Positions 18,193 through 25,841 of a stretch of 64,000 bases of DNA are shown here, piece after piece. Under the pieces are notes generated by a model, which saw nothing but the letters and a program-made list of their open reading frames with translations, ran no database searches and was not told the DNA's origin. Each line of letters begins with the position of its first letter. Position 1 is the stretch's first letter. The translations under genes and the position numbers were made by a program. The stretch spans positions 558,001 through 622,000 of the forward strand of contig NZ_JAQTOD010000001.1 in the NCBI RefSeq assembly GCF_028713515.1. The letters run 5' to 3'. The DNA is from Sulfurimonas sp. (GTDB taxonomy: Bacteria; Campylobacterota; Campylobacteria; Campylobacterales; Sulfurimonadaceae).

Positions 18193-19395
18193 CTACTCTC
18201 TTATGTAATTTTCTTCTTTCAGTACTTTTTTTATCATCTGCTGGTGCTCTTCACCTTTTGTTTCTACATGAACCGTAACATTTGCATCGCCATAATCAAG
18301 AGAAACAGAAGTTCTATCGTATGCAATATGTACTATGTTGGCATTTAGTTGTTGTAAAATCTCCGTAAAACGCATAAGCGAACCGGGTTTATCGATAAGC
18401 GTAACGGTTAGCTTCATTTTTCTACCGGATTTCAACAATCCTTTTTCGATAATCACAGAGAGCAGTGTTACATCCACATTTCCGCCACTAAGCACAACTG
18501 CTACTTTCTTATCTTTAAGATGCTCTAGTTTATGATGAAGAAGCGCAGCAACACCAACCGCACCAGCACCCTCAACAACAAGTTTTTGTCTCTCCAGCAG
18601 AAACAGCATCGCACTTGCAATCTCTTCGTCATCAACACTTACAAATTTATCTACACTCTCAAGCATATAGTTTAGTGTAATAGTTGAAGTGTCTCTGACA
18701 GCAATTCCGTCCGCAATAGTTCTCACGCTTAAACTATCAATGGCTTGACCCAAATCAAATGAGTTTTTAAGTGCTGGAGCACCTTTGGCACTTACTCCAA
18801 TCACTTCAATTTTGGGATTTCTACTCTTAATCGCCTTTGCCATACCAGAGATAAGTCCACCACCACCAACGGGAATAATGACAGCATCAAAGTCGCTACA
18901 ACCATCTAAAATATCAAGAGCTAAAGTGCCCTGACCTGCCATAACTTCATCATCTTCAAACGGATGCACAAAAATAAGTGAATTCTCTTTGCCATACTTA
19001 GTTGCATAGGCATAAGCCTCATCATAATTTCCGCCAGCTAGGATAACCTCTGCGCCATAATATTTGACACCATTTATTTTAGTAAGAGGTGTTGACTCTG
19101 GCATAACAATCACCGCCCTTATATTAAACAAAGAGGCTGAGAGTGCTACTCCCTGAGCGTGGTTTCCAGCGCTCGCAGCTACAACACCAGATGCCCGTTG
19201 CTCGTCACTTAAAGTTGCTATCTTGTTATACGCACCTCTTATTTTAAAGGCTCCAGTCACTTGGAGATTCTCTTTTTTAAGATAAACCTGACACTCTGCA
19301 ACTTGACTAAGATTTGGTGCATATGAGAGAGGAGTATCTACGATTACGCCCTTTATTCGATCTCTTGCTTCATATATTTTATTTATATCTAACAA
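18193..19395 (-). CDS. ilvA: Threonine dehydratase (biosynthetic)
   Basis: PLP enzyme that deaminates threonine to 2-oxobutyrate, the first step of isoleucine synthesis. It has 400 residues: a catalytic domain with the Schiff-base lysine in LQVTGAFKIRGAYNKI (K51) and the glycine loop VGGGGLISGMAKA, and one C-terminal ACT-like domain (KLTVTLIDKPGSLMRFTEIL) suited to allosteric control. E. coli IlvA is longer (514 residues, two regulatory domains), so this is the short single-ACT form. A terminator follows it. Confidence 0.92.
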   Translation of the reverse strand: MLDINKIYEARDRIKGVIVDTPLSYAPNLSQVAECQVYLKKENLQVTGAFKIRGAYNKIATLSDEQRASGVVAASAGNHAQGVALSASLFNIRAVIVMPESTPLTKINGVKYYGAEVILAGGNYDEAYAYATKYGKENSLIFVHPFEDDEVMAGQGTLALDILDGCSDFDAVIIPVGGGGLISGMAKAIKSRNPKIEVIGVSAKGAPALKNSFDLGQAIDSLSVRTIADGIAVRDTSTITLNYMLESVDKFVSVDDEEIASAMLFLLERQKLVVEGAGAVGVAALLHHKLEHLKDKKVAVVLSGGNVDVTLLSVIIEKGLLKSGRKMKLTVTLIDKPGSLMRFTEILQQLNANIVHIAYDRTSVSLDYGDANVTVHVETKGEEHQQMIKKVLKEENYIRE

Positions 19396-19421
19396 CTAAA
19401 AACCTTTTTTTATGGATGTTT

Positions 19422-19850
19422 CTACTGAAGTGCGCGATGTTCTACCATCGTACACATATTTTGAACAACTTGCATTCCTGCATCTTTAGCTTTTTGCGCA
19501 GCTTCGTTGTTTACAACTCCTTTTTGAGCCCAAAAAATCTTAACATCGCCTCGTTTTATACAAGCATCAGCAACGCTATGAAGTGCATCTGGCTTTCTAA
19601 AAACATCAACCATATCTATCTCAAAAGGTACCTCTAGAAGTGTGCGATAAACTTTCTCACCTAAAATCTCATCCTCTTTAGGGTAGATTGGCACTATCTT
19701 AAAGCCCTGCTCTTTTAGGTACTTCGCCACTCTATTACTATCTTTTGTCTCATCGGGTGATAAGCCAAATATTGCAATTGTTTTAGTTGTTTTAAAAATT
19801 TCTCTGATTTGTTCTTTATTTGAATTTACTAGTGGAAATTCGCACTCCAT
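19422..19850 (-). CDS. CoA-binding domain protein (YccU type)
   Basis: A 142-residue Rossmann-fold protein covering a complete CoA_binding domain: TIAIFGLSPDETKDSNRVAK, FKIVPIYPKEDEILGEKVYR, VDVFRKPDAL and a C-terminal NMCTMVEHRAL. Family members bind CoA or nucleotides, and their metabolic role is generally unknown. It is 26 bases upstream of ilvA and probably co-transcribed with it. Confidence 0.8.
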   Translation of the reverse strand: MECEFPLVNSNKEQIREIFKTTKTIAIFGLSPDETKDSNRVAKYLKEQGFKIVPIYPKEDEILGEKVYRTLLEVPFEIDMVDVFRKPDALHSVADACIKRGDVKIFWAQKGVVNNEAAQKAKDAGMQVVQNMCTMVEHRALQ

Positions 19851-20069
19851 AAGACATCCTTTAAAAAAATATCAGTGATTATACCAGAGTGACTATATCT
19901 TTTAAGATAAATTAAAATAAAAGTATTAATATTTTAGATATTAAACAATATTATATAAAAATTTATCTGCTTCTTATAATAAAAATAAGTTAGAAAAATA
20001 TAATAGAAATATATATGTAATTAATATCATTAAAGTCGCATATTTAGGCTAGATAAAGGGTAGAGATTG

Positions 20070-20075
20070 TAAAAT
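20070..20075 (+). promoter_or_regulatory. Possible -10 box for the sdhABE operon
   Basis: TAAAAT within GATTGTAAAATCC has an upstream TG, giving an extended -10 form, and lies 33 bases before the sdhA ATG. The 257-base gap between the CoA-binding gene and sdhA is otherwise very AT-rich, with several weaker TATAAT-like strings (for example AATATAATAG), so the assignment is tentative. Confidence 0.35.
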
Positions 20076-20107
20076 CCTGACCATTTTAAAAAACAAAGGA
20101 AAGCTAT

Positions 20108-21820
20108 ATGAGTATTCCCATTTATACTTACGACGCGATTGTAGTTGGTGCAGGATTGGCTGGCTGTGCTGCTGCAAGAGAGCTACAAAATGCAGGTAAA
20201 AAAGTTGCTGTCATTACAAAACTTCATCCACTAAGAAGCCATTCAGGTGCTGCACAAGGTGGCATAAATGCCGCTTTTAGTGATAAAGACAGTGTTGAGC
20301 TTCATGAGTTTGATACAGTAAAAGGAAGCGACTATTTAGCTGATCAAGATGCTGTAGAGTTTATGTGTAAAAATGCTCCAGAGACTATTCGTTGGGCTGA
20401 GAGAATGGGTGCTGCATTTAGTAGAACGCCAGATGGCAAAATCGCTCAAAGACCTTTTGGTGGGCAATCTTCTCCTCGTGCATGCTATGCAAAAGATAGA
20501 ACAGGACTTACTCTTCTTCAAACCATATACGAACAAGCTTTCCGTGTTGGCGTTAAGTTCTGGGATGAGTGGTATGTTGCGGATTTAATCTACAAAGATG
20601 GCAAAGTTTCAGGTGTTGTAGCTTTTAACATTAGAGATATGGAAATGGCGATTTTTAACGCTAAGTCGGTAATGTTTGCCACTGGCGGATATGCTCGTGC
20701 ATACAAAATCAACTCAAACGCTCACGCCAACACTGGTGACGGTCTCTCTATTGTAGCTCGTCATGGTCTTCCGCTTGAAGATATGGAGTTTGTACAATTT
20801 CATCCATCTGGACTTTCAGGAAATGGTGTTTTAATCTCTGAAGCTGCTCGTGGTGAAGGTGGAAAACTGTTTAACTCTTTAGGCGAGAGATTTATGGAAA
20901 AGTATGCTCCAAGTGCTATGGAGTTAGCATCTCGTGATGTTGTTTCTCGTGCAATCTTAAATGAAATCAGAGAGGGTCGCGGTGTTGGACCTAGAAAAGA
21001 TGCGGTATTTATAGATGTTACTCATCTTGGTCGTGAAAAAATCATGGAAAGACTTCCAGAGCTTCGTGATTTGGCTATCACATTCTTAGGTCTTGATATG
21101 ATTAAAGAGCCTATTCTAATCTCTGCAACAGCTCACTACTCAATGGGTGGAATTCCTGTAAATATCGCTGGAAATGTTCGTAAAAACAACTCAGAATTGA
21201 TTGAAGGTTTCTATGCAGCTGGTGAGTGTTCTTGCGTATCTGTTCATGGAGCAAATCGTCTTGGAGCAAACTCAGTTCTTGAAGCACTTCTGTTTGGTCG
21301 TTATGTTGGTAAAACAATGGTTAGCGAAATTGACGACATTAAACTTCGTGTTGCAACGCAAGAAGATGCAAAAACTGCTGTGCATGAAATCGAATCTCTA
21401 CTACACAAAAATGGTCATGAGACTGTGCCTGCTCTTCGCGAAGAGCTACAACAGTGTATGACTGCAAATGCTGGTGCATTTAGAACAAAAGAGACTCTTG
21501 AAATCGCTATTGCTAAAGTAAAAGAGCTTCGTCAAAGATATAAAGATATTCGCATTAAAGACAAATCAAAAGTATTCAATACAGAACTTCAAGAAGCTAT
21601 AGAGCTTGGTCATATGATTGATTACTCTGCGTTCATTGTTGAGAGTGCTGTTGCTAGAAACGAGAGTCGTGGCGCACACTATAGAGAAGATTTTGAAACT
21701 CGTAACGATGAAGAGTTCTTAAAACATACAATGGCTTATATGGATGAAAATGGTGATATTACGCTTGATTATATGGATGTCGTTCTCGGCAAACATGAGT
21801 TAAAAGCTAGAACTTATTAA
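20108..21820 (+). CDS. sdhA: Succinate dehydrogenase/fumarate reductase flavoprotein subunit
   Basis: FAD subunit of the succinate/fumarate enzyme, 570 residues. Motifs: the dinucleotide fold IVVGAGLAGCAAAREL (residues 11-26), RSHSGAAQGGINAAF with the likely covalent FAD-histidine H45, the active-site FVQFHPSG segment, and ANRLGANSVLEALLFGR. There is no twin-arginine or other signal peptide, so the active site faces the cytoplasm. Related periplasmic fumarate reductases (MfrA) of Campylobacter and Wolinella have Tat signals. AAAGGA precedes the ATG. It heads sdhA-sdhB-sdhE, with 10-base gaps. Confidence 0.93.
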   Translation: MSIPIYTYDAIVVGAGLAGCAAARELQNAGKKVAVITKLHPLRSHSGAAQGGINAAFSDKDSVELHEFDTVKGSDYLADQDAVEFMCKNAPETIRWAERMGAAFSRTPDGKIAQRPFGGQSSPRACYAKDRTGLTLLQTIYEQAFRVGVKFWDEWYVADLIYKDGKVSGVVAFNIRDMEMAIFNAKSVMFATGGYARAYKINSNAHANTGDGLSIVARHGLPLEDMEFVQFHPSGLSGNGVLISEAARGEGGKLFNSLGERFMEKYAPSAMELASRDVVSRAILNEIREGRGVGPRKDAVFIDVTHLGREKIMERLPELRDLAITFLGLDMIKEPILISATAHYSMGGIPVNIAGNVRKNNSELIEGFYAAGECSCVSVHGANRLGANSVLEALLFGRYVGKTMVSEIDDIKLRVATQEDAKTAVHEIESLLHKNGHETVPALREELQQCMTANAGAFRTKETLEIAIAKVKELRQRYKDIRIKDKSKVFNTELQEAIELGHMIDYSAFIVESAVARNESRGAHYREDFETRNDEEFLKHTMAYMDENGDITLDYMDVVLGKHELKARTY

Positions 21821-21830
21821 GGAGAGGTGC

Positions 21831-22808
21831 ATGAGTACACATACAATCACCACACAAAAAGTAAATTTTAAAGTATTTCGTTTCAATGCCGAAGATGATT
21901 ATCTTCCATACTATGAAAACTACAGCATGGATGTTACATCTGAAGAGGTTGTTTTAGACATATTAAACAGAATCAAATGGGATCATGATGGTAGCTTTTC
22001 ATACCGCCGTAGCTGTCGTCATGGCATCTGTGGGGCTTGCGCTATCAAAGTAAATGGTCGTTCAACTCTTGCTTGTAAAGAGAGTATGACAACTATGATT
22101 GAGTACTTTGGAAACGAGCTTACAATTGAGCCGTTAAGTACAAAAAGAGCTGTTAAAGATATGATTATTGATAAGGCTGACTTCTGGGATAAACATGCAA
22201 AAGTGAACCCTTACCTTGTTGCAGACATAGATGAAGCTCCGACTTGTGAAAATCTTGTATCGCCTCATGAAGCAGAAGAGTTAGATGAAGCGGATCTTTG
22301 TATTCAGTGTGGTGCATGTCACTACGCTTGTCCTGTTGTTGAGATAAATGAAGATTTCTTCGGTCCAGCTGCTTTTGCTGCGGCATATCGCTTTGAATCC
22401 GATGTTCGCGATAGTGACGCAGATAGACTTATAGCGGTAAATGAAGAGAAACAAGGTGTCTGGGATTGTGCTAAATGTTTTGAGTGTGCAGAGGTTTGTC
22501 CAAAAGATGTAAACCCTATCTCAAAAATCACAAAACTACACCAAATGGCATTTAAAAAAGGTGTTGCGAAAAACAATGTTGCAACTCGCCACGCCGTTGG
22601 TTTCTTCCACTCAATCAAAAAGCGCGGTGTGCTTGATGAGGGCGGCTTAGTTCTATACTCTGAGGGTCCATCAATCGTAAAACATATACCTGTCGCACTT
22701 CAAATGTTTAGAAAAGGTAAAATAACAATGCCTTGGAATATGCCAAAATCTGACAATCTAGATGAGATTCAAAAACTTATAAAATCATCGTCAACAGTAA
22801 AGTTCTAG
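21831..22808 (+). CDS. sdhB: Succinate dehydrogenase/fumarate reductase iron-sulfur subunit
   Basis: A 325-residue iron-sulfur subunit. The N-terminal plant-type ferredoxin domain binds [2Fe-2S] through C62, C67, C70 and C82 (SCRHGICGACAIKVNGRSTL). The C-terminal domain carries the two cluster motifs CIQCGACHYACPVV and CAKCFECAEVCPKDV. It passes electrons between SdhA and the quinone-reactive subunit. At 325 residues it is longer than classic SdhB (about 240), as in the SdhE-type complexes. GGAGAGG precedes the ATG. Confidence 0.93.
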   Translation: MSTHTITTQKVNFKVFRFNAEDDYLPYYENYSMDVTSEEVVLDILNRIKWDHDGSFSYRRSCRHGICGACAIKVNGRSTLACKESMTTMIEYFGNELTIEPLSTKRAVKDMIIDKADFWDKHAKVNPYLVADIDEAPTCENLVSPHEAEELDEADLCIQCGACHYACPVVEINEDFFGPAAFAAAYRFESDVRDSDADRLIAVNEEKQGVWDCAKCFECAEVCPKDVNPISKITKLHQMAFKKGVAKNNVATRHAVGFFHSIKKRGVLDEGGLVLYSEGPSIVKHIPVALQMFRKGKITMPWNMPKSDNLDEIQKLIKSSSTVKF

Positions 22809-22818
22809 GAGTAGATAA

Positions 22819-23700
22819 ATGAAAAAATTAAAATATGCACTTTTTACAGGATGTACAGCAAAACAGAGTACTCCAGAACAGATGATGTCAACAATGGCAG
22901 TAGCTCGCAAGTTAAACATAGAACTAATCGAACTAACAGAAGCATCTTGCTGTGGTGCTTCGCATCTACAAGATTATGATGACTTTTTATCTCTTGTTCT
23001 AAACGCTAGAAATATAGCTTATGCCGAAAAACATGAGCTTACAATGGTAACAATCTGTAATACTTGTCAACTAAACACAGCTATGACAAAACACAGACTC
23101 GACAACAATGCAGAGCTAAAAGCAAGAGTAAATGAAAAACTTGCAGAAGTTGGCTTAGAGTACAAGGGTACTTCACTTGTAACTCACTTCCTCTATGCAA
23201 TTATTGATGATTTTGGTTTAGATAAAATCAAAGAGATGGTTGTAAAACCTCTTAGCCAATTCAACATAGCTCCATTTTACGGATGTCATAATATCCGCCC
23301 ATCTGAGCTTCACAACGAGTCTCACAAAACAGCGGAAAACCCATACAACCCTACTTCACTTGATGATTTGATTATCGCTTGTGGTGGTAAAAATGTTGAG
23401 TATGAGCAAAAAAATAAGTGCTGTGGTTTCCACATCGAGCTACAAGCACCGCACACAGCAGCAGTTCTAACAGGAAATGCTATCGCAGGTGCAACTGACC
23501 AAAACGCAGACATGATGGTAACACCATGCCCACTTTGCCACCTAAAACTAGACACGCAAGCACACCACGCATCAAAAGCAATCGGAAGAGAAGTTTCACT
23601 CCCAGTTCTTCACATGCAACAGATGATAGGCTTGGCTCTTGGATGTACTCCAGCCGAACTTGGACTAAAACACCATGTTACGGAAGTTAACTTTATCTAA
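22819..23700 (+). CDS. sdhE: CCG-domain membrane-associated subunit (SdhE/HdrB type)
   Basis: A 293-residue protein with two cysteine-rich CCG domains. The first has C12, C44-C45-G46 and C80-x2-C83. The second has C156, C201-C202-G203 and C237-x2-C240. These motifs are shared with heterodisulfide reductase subunit B and with SdhE/MfrE, which replace the haem-binding SdhC/SdhD anchors. No transmembrane helix is visible, so membrane contact must be peripheral. It is the last gene of the operon and is followed at once by a terminator. Confidence 0.88.
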   Translation: MKKLKYALFTGCTAKQSTPEQMMSTMAVARKLNIELIELTEASCCGASHLQDYDDFLSLVLNARNIAYAEKHELTMVTICNTCQLNTAMTKHRLDNNAELKARVNEKLAEVGLEYKGTSLVTHFLYAIIDDFGLDKIKEMVVKPLSQFNIAPFYGCHNIRPSELHNESHKTAENPYNPTSLDDLIIACGGKNVEYEQKNKCCGFHIELQAPHTAAVLTGNAIAGATDQNADMMVTPCPLCHLKLDTQAHHASKAIGREVSLPVLHMQQMIGLALGCTPAELGLKHHVTEVNFI

Positions 23701-23711
23701 AACTAAAAAAT

Positions 23712-23733
23712 AGAGAGGTTTTCTCTCTGTTTT
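23712..23733 (+). terminator. Rho-independent terminator after sdhE
   Basis: A six-pair stem AGAGAG/CTCTCT with loop GTTTT is followed by GTTTTCTTTCT. It starts 12 bases after the sdhE stop. Confidence 0.65.
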
Positions 23734-23815
23734 CTTTCTCTCCTCCTTTTATCGCGTAAATTAGTCTCAGAAGTTGTTAAAATGAAAATTTATTCACAGT
23801 ATAATTTTAATTTTT

Positions 23816-23843
23816 GTGAAATTCACTTAAGTTTTGATAAAAT
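23816..23843 (+). promoter_or_regulatory. Promoter/operator of the first toxin-antitoxin pair
   Basis: The near-palindrome GTGAAATTCAC (23816-23826, five-base arms) overlaps the region ahead of a TAAAAT -10 box (23838-23843), 30 bases before the antitoxin start. Antitoxins commonly bind such inverted repeats to repress their own operon. Confidence 0.4.
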
Positions 23844-23872
23844 GGTATATCAATAAATTATTGGAGTTTATT

Positions 23873-24118
23873 ATGCAAACAATAGCAGTGCAAATTAAAA
23901 ATGATTATGTTCAGAAGTTTATGAAGTATGTTAATAGTCATAGTGAGCATATTGCCATCGCAAAAGATAAAAACTTAGAATGTGACCCATATTTTTATGA
24001 GAGACAAAAAGAGTTACATCAAATAAAAAATGATATTGATAATGGTAAAATTAAAATGATAGAAAATGATGATTTTTGGGATGATATAGATAATTATGTA
24101 GAAACTCTGAAAAAATGA
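23873..24118 (+). CDS. Putative antitoxin of a RelE/ParE-type module
   Basis: An 81-residue acidic protein beginning MQTIAVQIKNDYVQKFMKYV. The N-terminus resembles a short ribbon-helix-helix or beta-strand DNA-binding segment, and the acidic C-terminal half (IENDDFWDDIDNYVETLKK) suits toxin neutralisation. An upstream in-frame start exists 39 bases earlier, but TTGGAG seven bases before this ATG decides it. The gene overlaps the toxin by four bases (ATGA), the usual antitoxin-first arrangement. Confidence 0.7.
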   Translation: MQTIAVQIKNDYVQKFMKYVNSHSEHIAIAKDKNLECDPYFYERQKELHQIKNDIDNGKIKMIENDDFWDDIDNYVETLKK

Positions 24119-24396
24119 GAATTATAAATAATCCAGAATTTTCTAAAGAATTAAAAGATATACTCAAAAATATAGCAAACGATAAGCCACTCGCTAGCAA
24201 AAAATTTGCTAAAGAGCTAAAAGAAAACATCAAAAATATTCCAAATAACCCATATATGTATCCGCCATCACAGTATTTTAATGATAAAGATGTAAGAGAC
24301 ATGACATATAAAAAATATACTATAGTCTATCAAGTGGTATTAGAAAGAAATACTATAGAAATAATGAAAATATTCAATAAAAATAAACCGTCATAA
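24115..24396 (+). CDS. RelE/ParE-superfamily toxin
   Basis: A 93-residue basic protein with the RelE/ParE layout: N-terminal helices (FSKELKDILKNIANDKPLAS, KKFAKELKENIKNI) and a C-terminal sheet with the typical segments RDMTYKKYTIVYQVVLER and TIEIMKIFNKNK. RelE members cut mRNA on the ribosome and ParE members inhibit gyrase; the two cannot be separated here. It is coupled to the antitoxin gene. The module sits at the edge of the accessory patch. Confidence 0.8.
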   Translation: MRIINNPEFSKELKDILKNIANDKPLASKKFAKELKENIKNIPNNPYMYPPSQYFNDKDVRDMTYKKYTIVYQVVLERNTIEIMKIFNKNKPS

Positions 24397-24412
24397 CAGA
24401 ACAGATTGAGCG

Positions 24413-24439
24413 AAAAGTAGGGATTCATTCACAGGGGCA
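24413..24439 (+). repeat. REP-like repeat, solo right-end copy
   Basis: AAAAGTAGGGATTCATTCACAGGGGCA, read in two halves, matches the right end of the transposase element further on (AAAAGTGGAGATTCACTCA...GGGGTG). With the oppositely oriented copy at 24557 it encloses about 117 bases containing the structured GC-richer stretch CCGCT...AGCGG (24486-24512) and the palindrome GGCATGCC, as in paired REP units. The 24397-24884 interval holds no gene: it is made of these repeat units. Confidence 0.6.
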
Positions 24440-24672
24440 TTTTTTTCAAAACTCGAAAAAGTAAGCCAATAAGGCTATAAGTCCTCCGCTACATAGGTAT
24501 ATGCCTCAAGCGGCATGCCACTGAGTTTGAATGTTATATGTAAATATTAGATTACTCTCTGTGAACGAATCTCCACTTTTTGTCAAAAATAATATACTCT
24601 AAATTTCAACTAAACTACAGTCTTTCAATTTGTCATAAAATTACACTACTGTAAATGAATCTCCACCTTTTA

Positions 24673-24741
24673 CTCGTTCCCATCGTCTTCGATGGGAACA
24701 CACACAACTAATACTGACGATCACAGAGCGTGGAAACTAGA
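24673..24741. repeat. Palindromic repeat unit P1
   Basis: The unit opens with CTCGTTCCCATCG and contains a perfect 10-pair stem GTTCCCATCG/CGATGGGAAC with loop TCTT (24676-24699). It ends GAGCGTGGAAACTAG, roughly inverse to its start. I recall similar CGTTCCCA...GCGTGGGAACG palindromes being dispersed in many proteobacteria. A second, decayed copy lies upstream of the Phd/YoeB pair. Confidence 0.6.
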
Positions 24742-24742
24742 A

Positions 24743-24837
24743 AAGACGGTTACTCTCAAGTAAGCATGAATCTATCAAAATCATTAATAAGTAAAGTTGT
24801 GAAAAGTGAAAGTAGAGATTCACTCACAGGGGTGTAA
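24743..24837 (+). pseudogene. 3' fragment of a REP-associated transposase gene
   Basis: The reading frame DGYSQVSMNLSKSLI...DSLTGV ends in a stop and aligns with the last 35 or so residues of the intact transposase (DGYSQVSIASYLNLSKSLIC...DSLKGV). A 12-base in-frame deletion removes four codons, and several substitutions are present. The rest of the gene is missing, so the fragment is not functional. Confidence 0.75.
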
Positions 24838-24848
24838 TTAATATTAGA

Positions 24849-24854
24849 TATAAT
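24849..24854 (+). promoter_or_regulatory. -10 box ahead of the 318-residue membrane protein gene
   Basis: TATAAT in ATTAGATATAATATTTC lies 30 bases before the ATG and just outside the right end of the degenerate element, so the gene may have its own promoter. Confidence 0.45.
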
Positions 24855-24884
24855 ATTTCAATGATTTAAAAATATGGAATTTCA

Positions 24885-25841
24885 ATGTTCAAAATAATGG
24901 CAAGGTCAATATATGCATTACTTATCTTCATAGGAGTAGTAGGTGGAGTTTGGTCTTTTTATAATGAATTAGTTTCATTAGAAGATTATAAGCTATCTCT
25001 TTTTTTGAAAAGTGAAGAAAAACTTATTGAAAATGAACATTCTAATATTGGCCTAACTATGGCATATAATGGGGTTGGAATCAACTCTCTTTACCTAACT
25101 AAATATACACTAAAAAATACTGGGAAAAGAGCATTAACTAGAGATTATATTTATGAGCCAATCCAAATATCTATTGGTAATAAAAATAGTATTTTAAAAG
25201 TAACATCAAACAATCATCTACTAACTCATACAAATGACTCAATAACTATTAAATGGGATTTATTTAATCCAGATGAAAGTATAAATGTCTTAATTTTTTC
25301 AACTGAACCAATCAAACTGAATATCCATCAAAAAATTAAAGAAATTAAAACGATCACGTTCGTTAATGAAATTAAAAATCCAACAATAACCAAACGATTC
25401 AAATCTATAAATATAATCTGGTATTTACTAATGATTTTTGCTATGTTAATTACTATTGATGGACTTTTTTTAATAAAAAATGATTCAAAACTTGATAAAA
25501 TTTTTGCATTTCTTAAATCTTTACCTACTTTGAAAAGCATTGAAAAAGAAGATTACTTCTCAGAGCTCAAAAAATTATACGAAGATTATTATAATTCTGC
25601 TCCACTACTCTTTGTAAAACCTAATGATTTGAAAAAATTAATTTCTGCATATATTACCCCATTAGAAACTATTTCTGATTTCGAGCTTGTTAGAGCCAAA
25701 CAAGAGGGTATCAACTATGTGCGTAATGCAAATTTATACAATATTAGAACACAGAATATACTGTTTGGCCCTATTCTTTTTATTATTTCTTTTATTGCTA
25801 TTATAGTTTTATTATTTCTTCCATCTTTCCCAATTTTTTAA
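24885..25841 (+). CDS. Membrane protein of unknown function between inverted repeats
   Basis: 318 residues and no recognised family. Predicted layout by eye: an N-terminal helix (about 8-25, IYALLIFIGVVGGVWSFY), a probably periplasmic beta-rich domain (about 30-170, including LYLTKYTLKNTGKRALTRDY), a second helix (about 175-198, IIWYLLMIFAMLITIDGLFL), a cytoplasmic charged stretch (about 200-285) and a last helix (about 290-313). GGAATTTCA precedes the ATG. The repeat-derived GGGGTGTAATT lies upstream and its inverse overlaps the stop codon, so the gene is bracketed by copies of a mobile element and may be cargo. Confidence 0.65.
   Translation: MFKIMARSIYALLIFIGVVGGVWSFYNELVSLEDYKLSLFLKSEEKLIENEHSNIGLTMAYNGVGINSLYLTKYTLKNTGKRALTRDYIYEPIQISIGNKNSILKVTSNNHLLTHTNDSITIKWDLFNPDESINVLIFSTEPIKLNIHQKIKEIKTITFVNEIKNPTITKRFKSINIIWYLLMIFAMLITIDGLFLIKNDSKLDKIFAFLKSLPTLKSIEKEDYFSELKKLYEDYYNSAPLLFVKPNDLKKLISAYITPLETISDFELVRAKQEGINYVRNANLYNIRTQNILFGPILFIISFIAIIVLLFLPSFPIF

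Larger units (their letters stand above)
24557..24840 (+). mobile_element. Degenerate, internally deleted copy of the REP transposase element
   Basis: The left part (24560-24637) repeats about 78 bases found upstream of the intact transposase (25852-25929) with few changes. The right part (24743-24840) repeats its 3' end (26672-26780). Between them lie another left-end-type repeat (24638-24672) and a separate palindromic repeat. The element therefore keeps both ends and has lost most of the gene, like a MITE. It has the same orientation as the intact copy. Confidence 0.7.

Noticed and set aside
24413-24840. CRISPR array
   Set aside because: The repeats are in both orientations, irregularly spaced, and match the transposase element ends; no cas genes are near.
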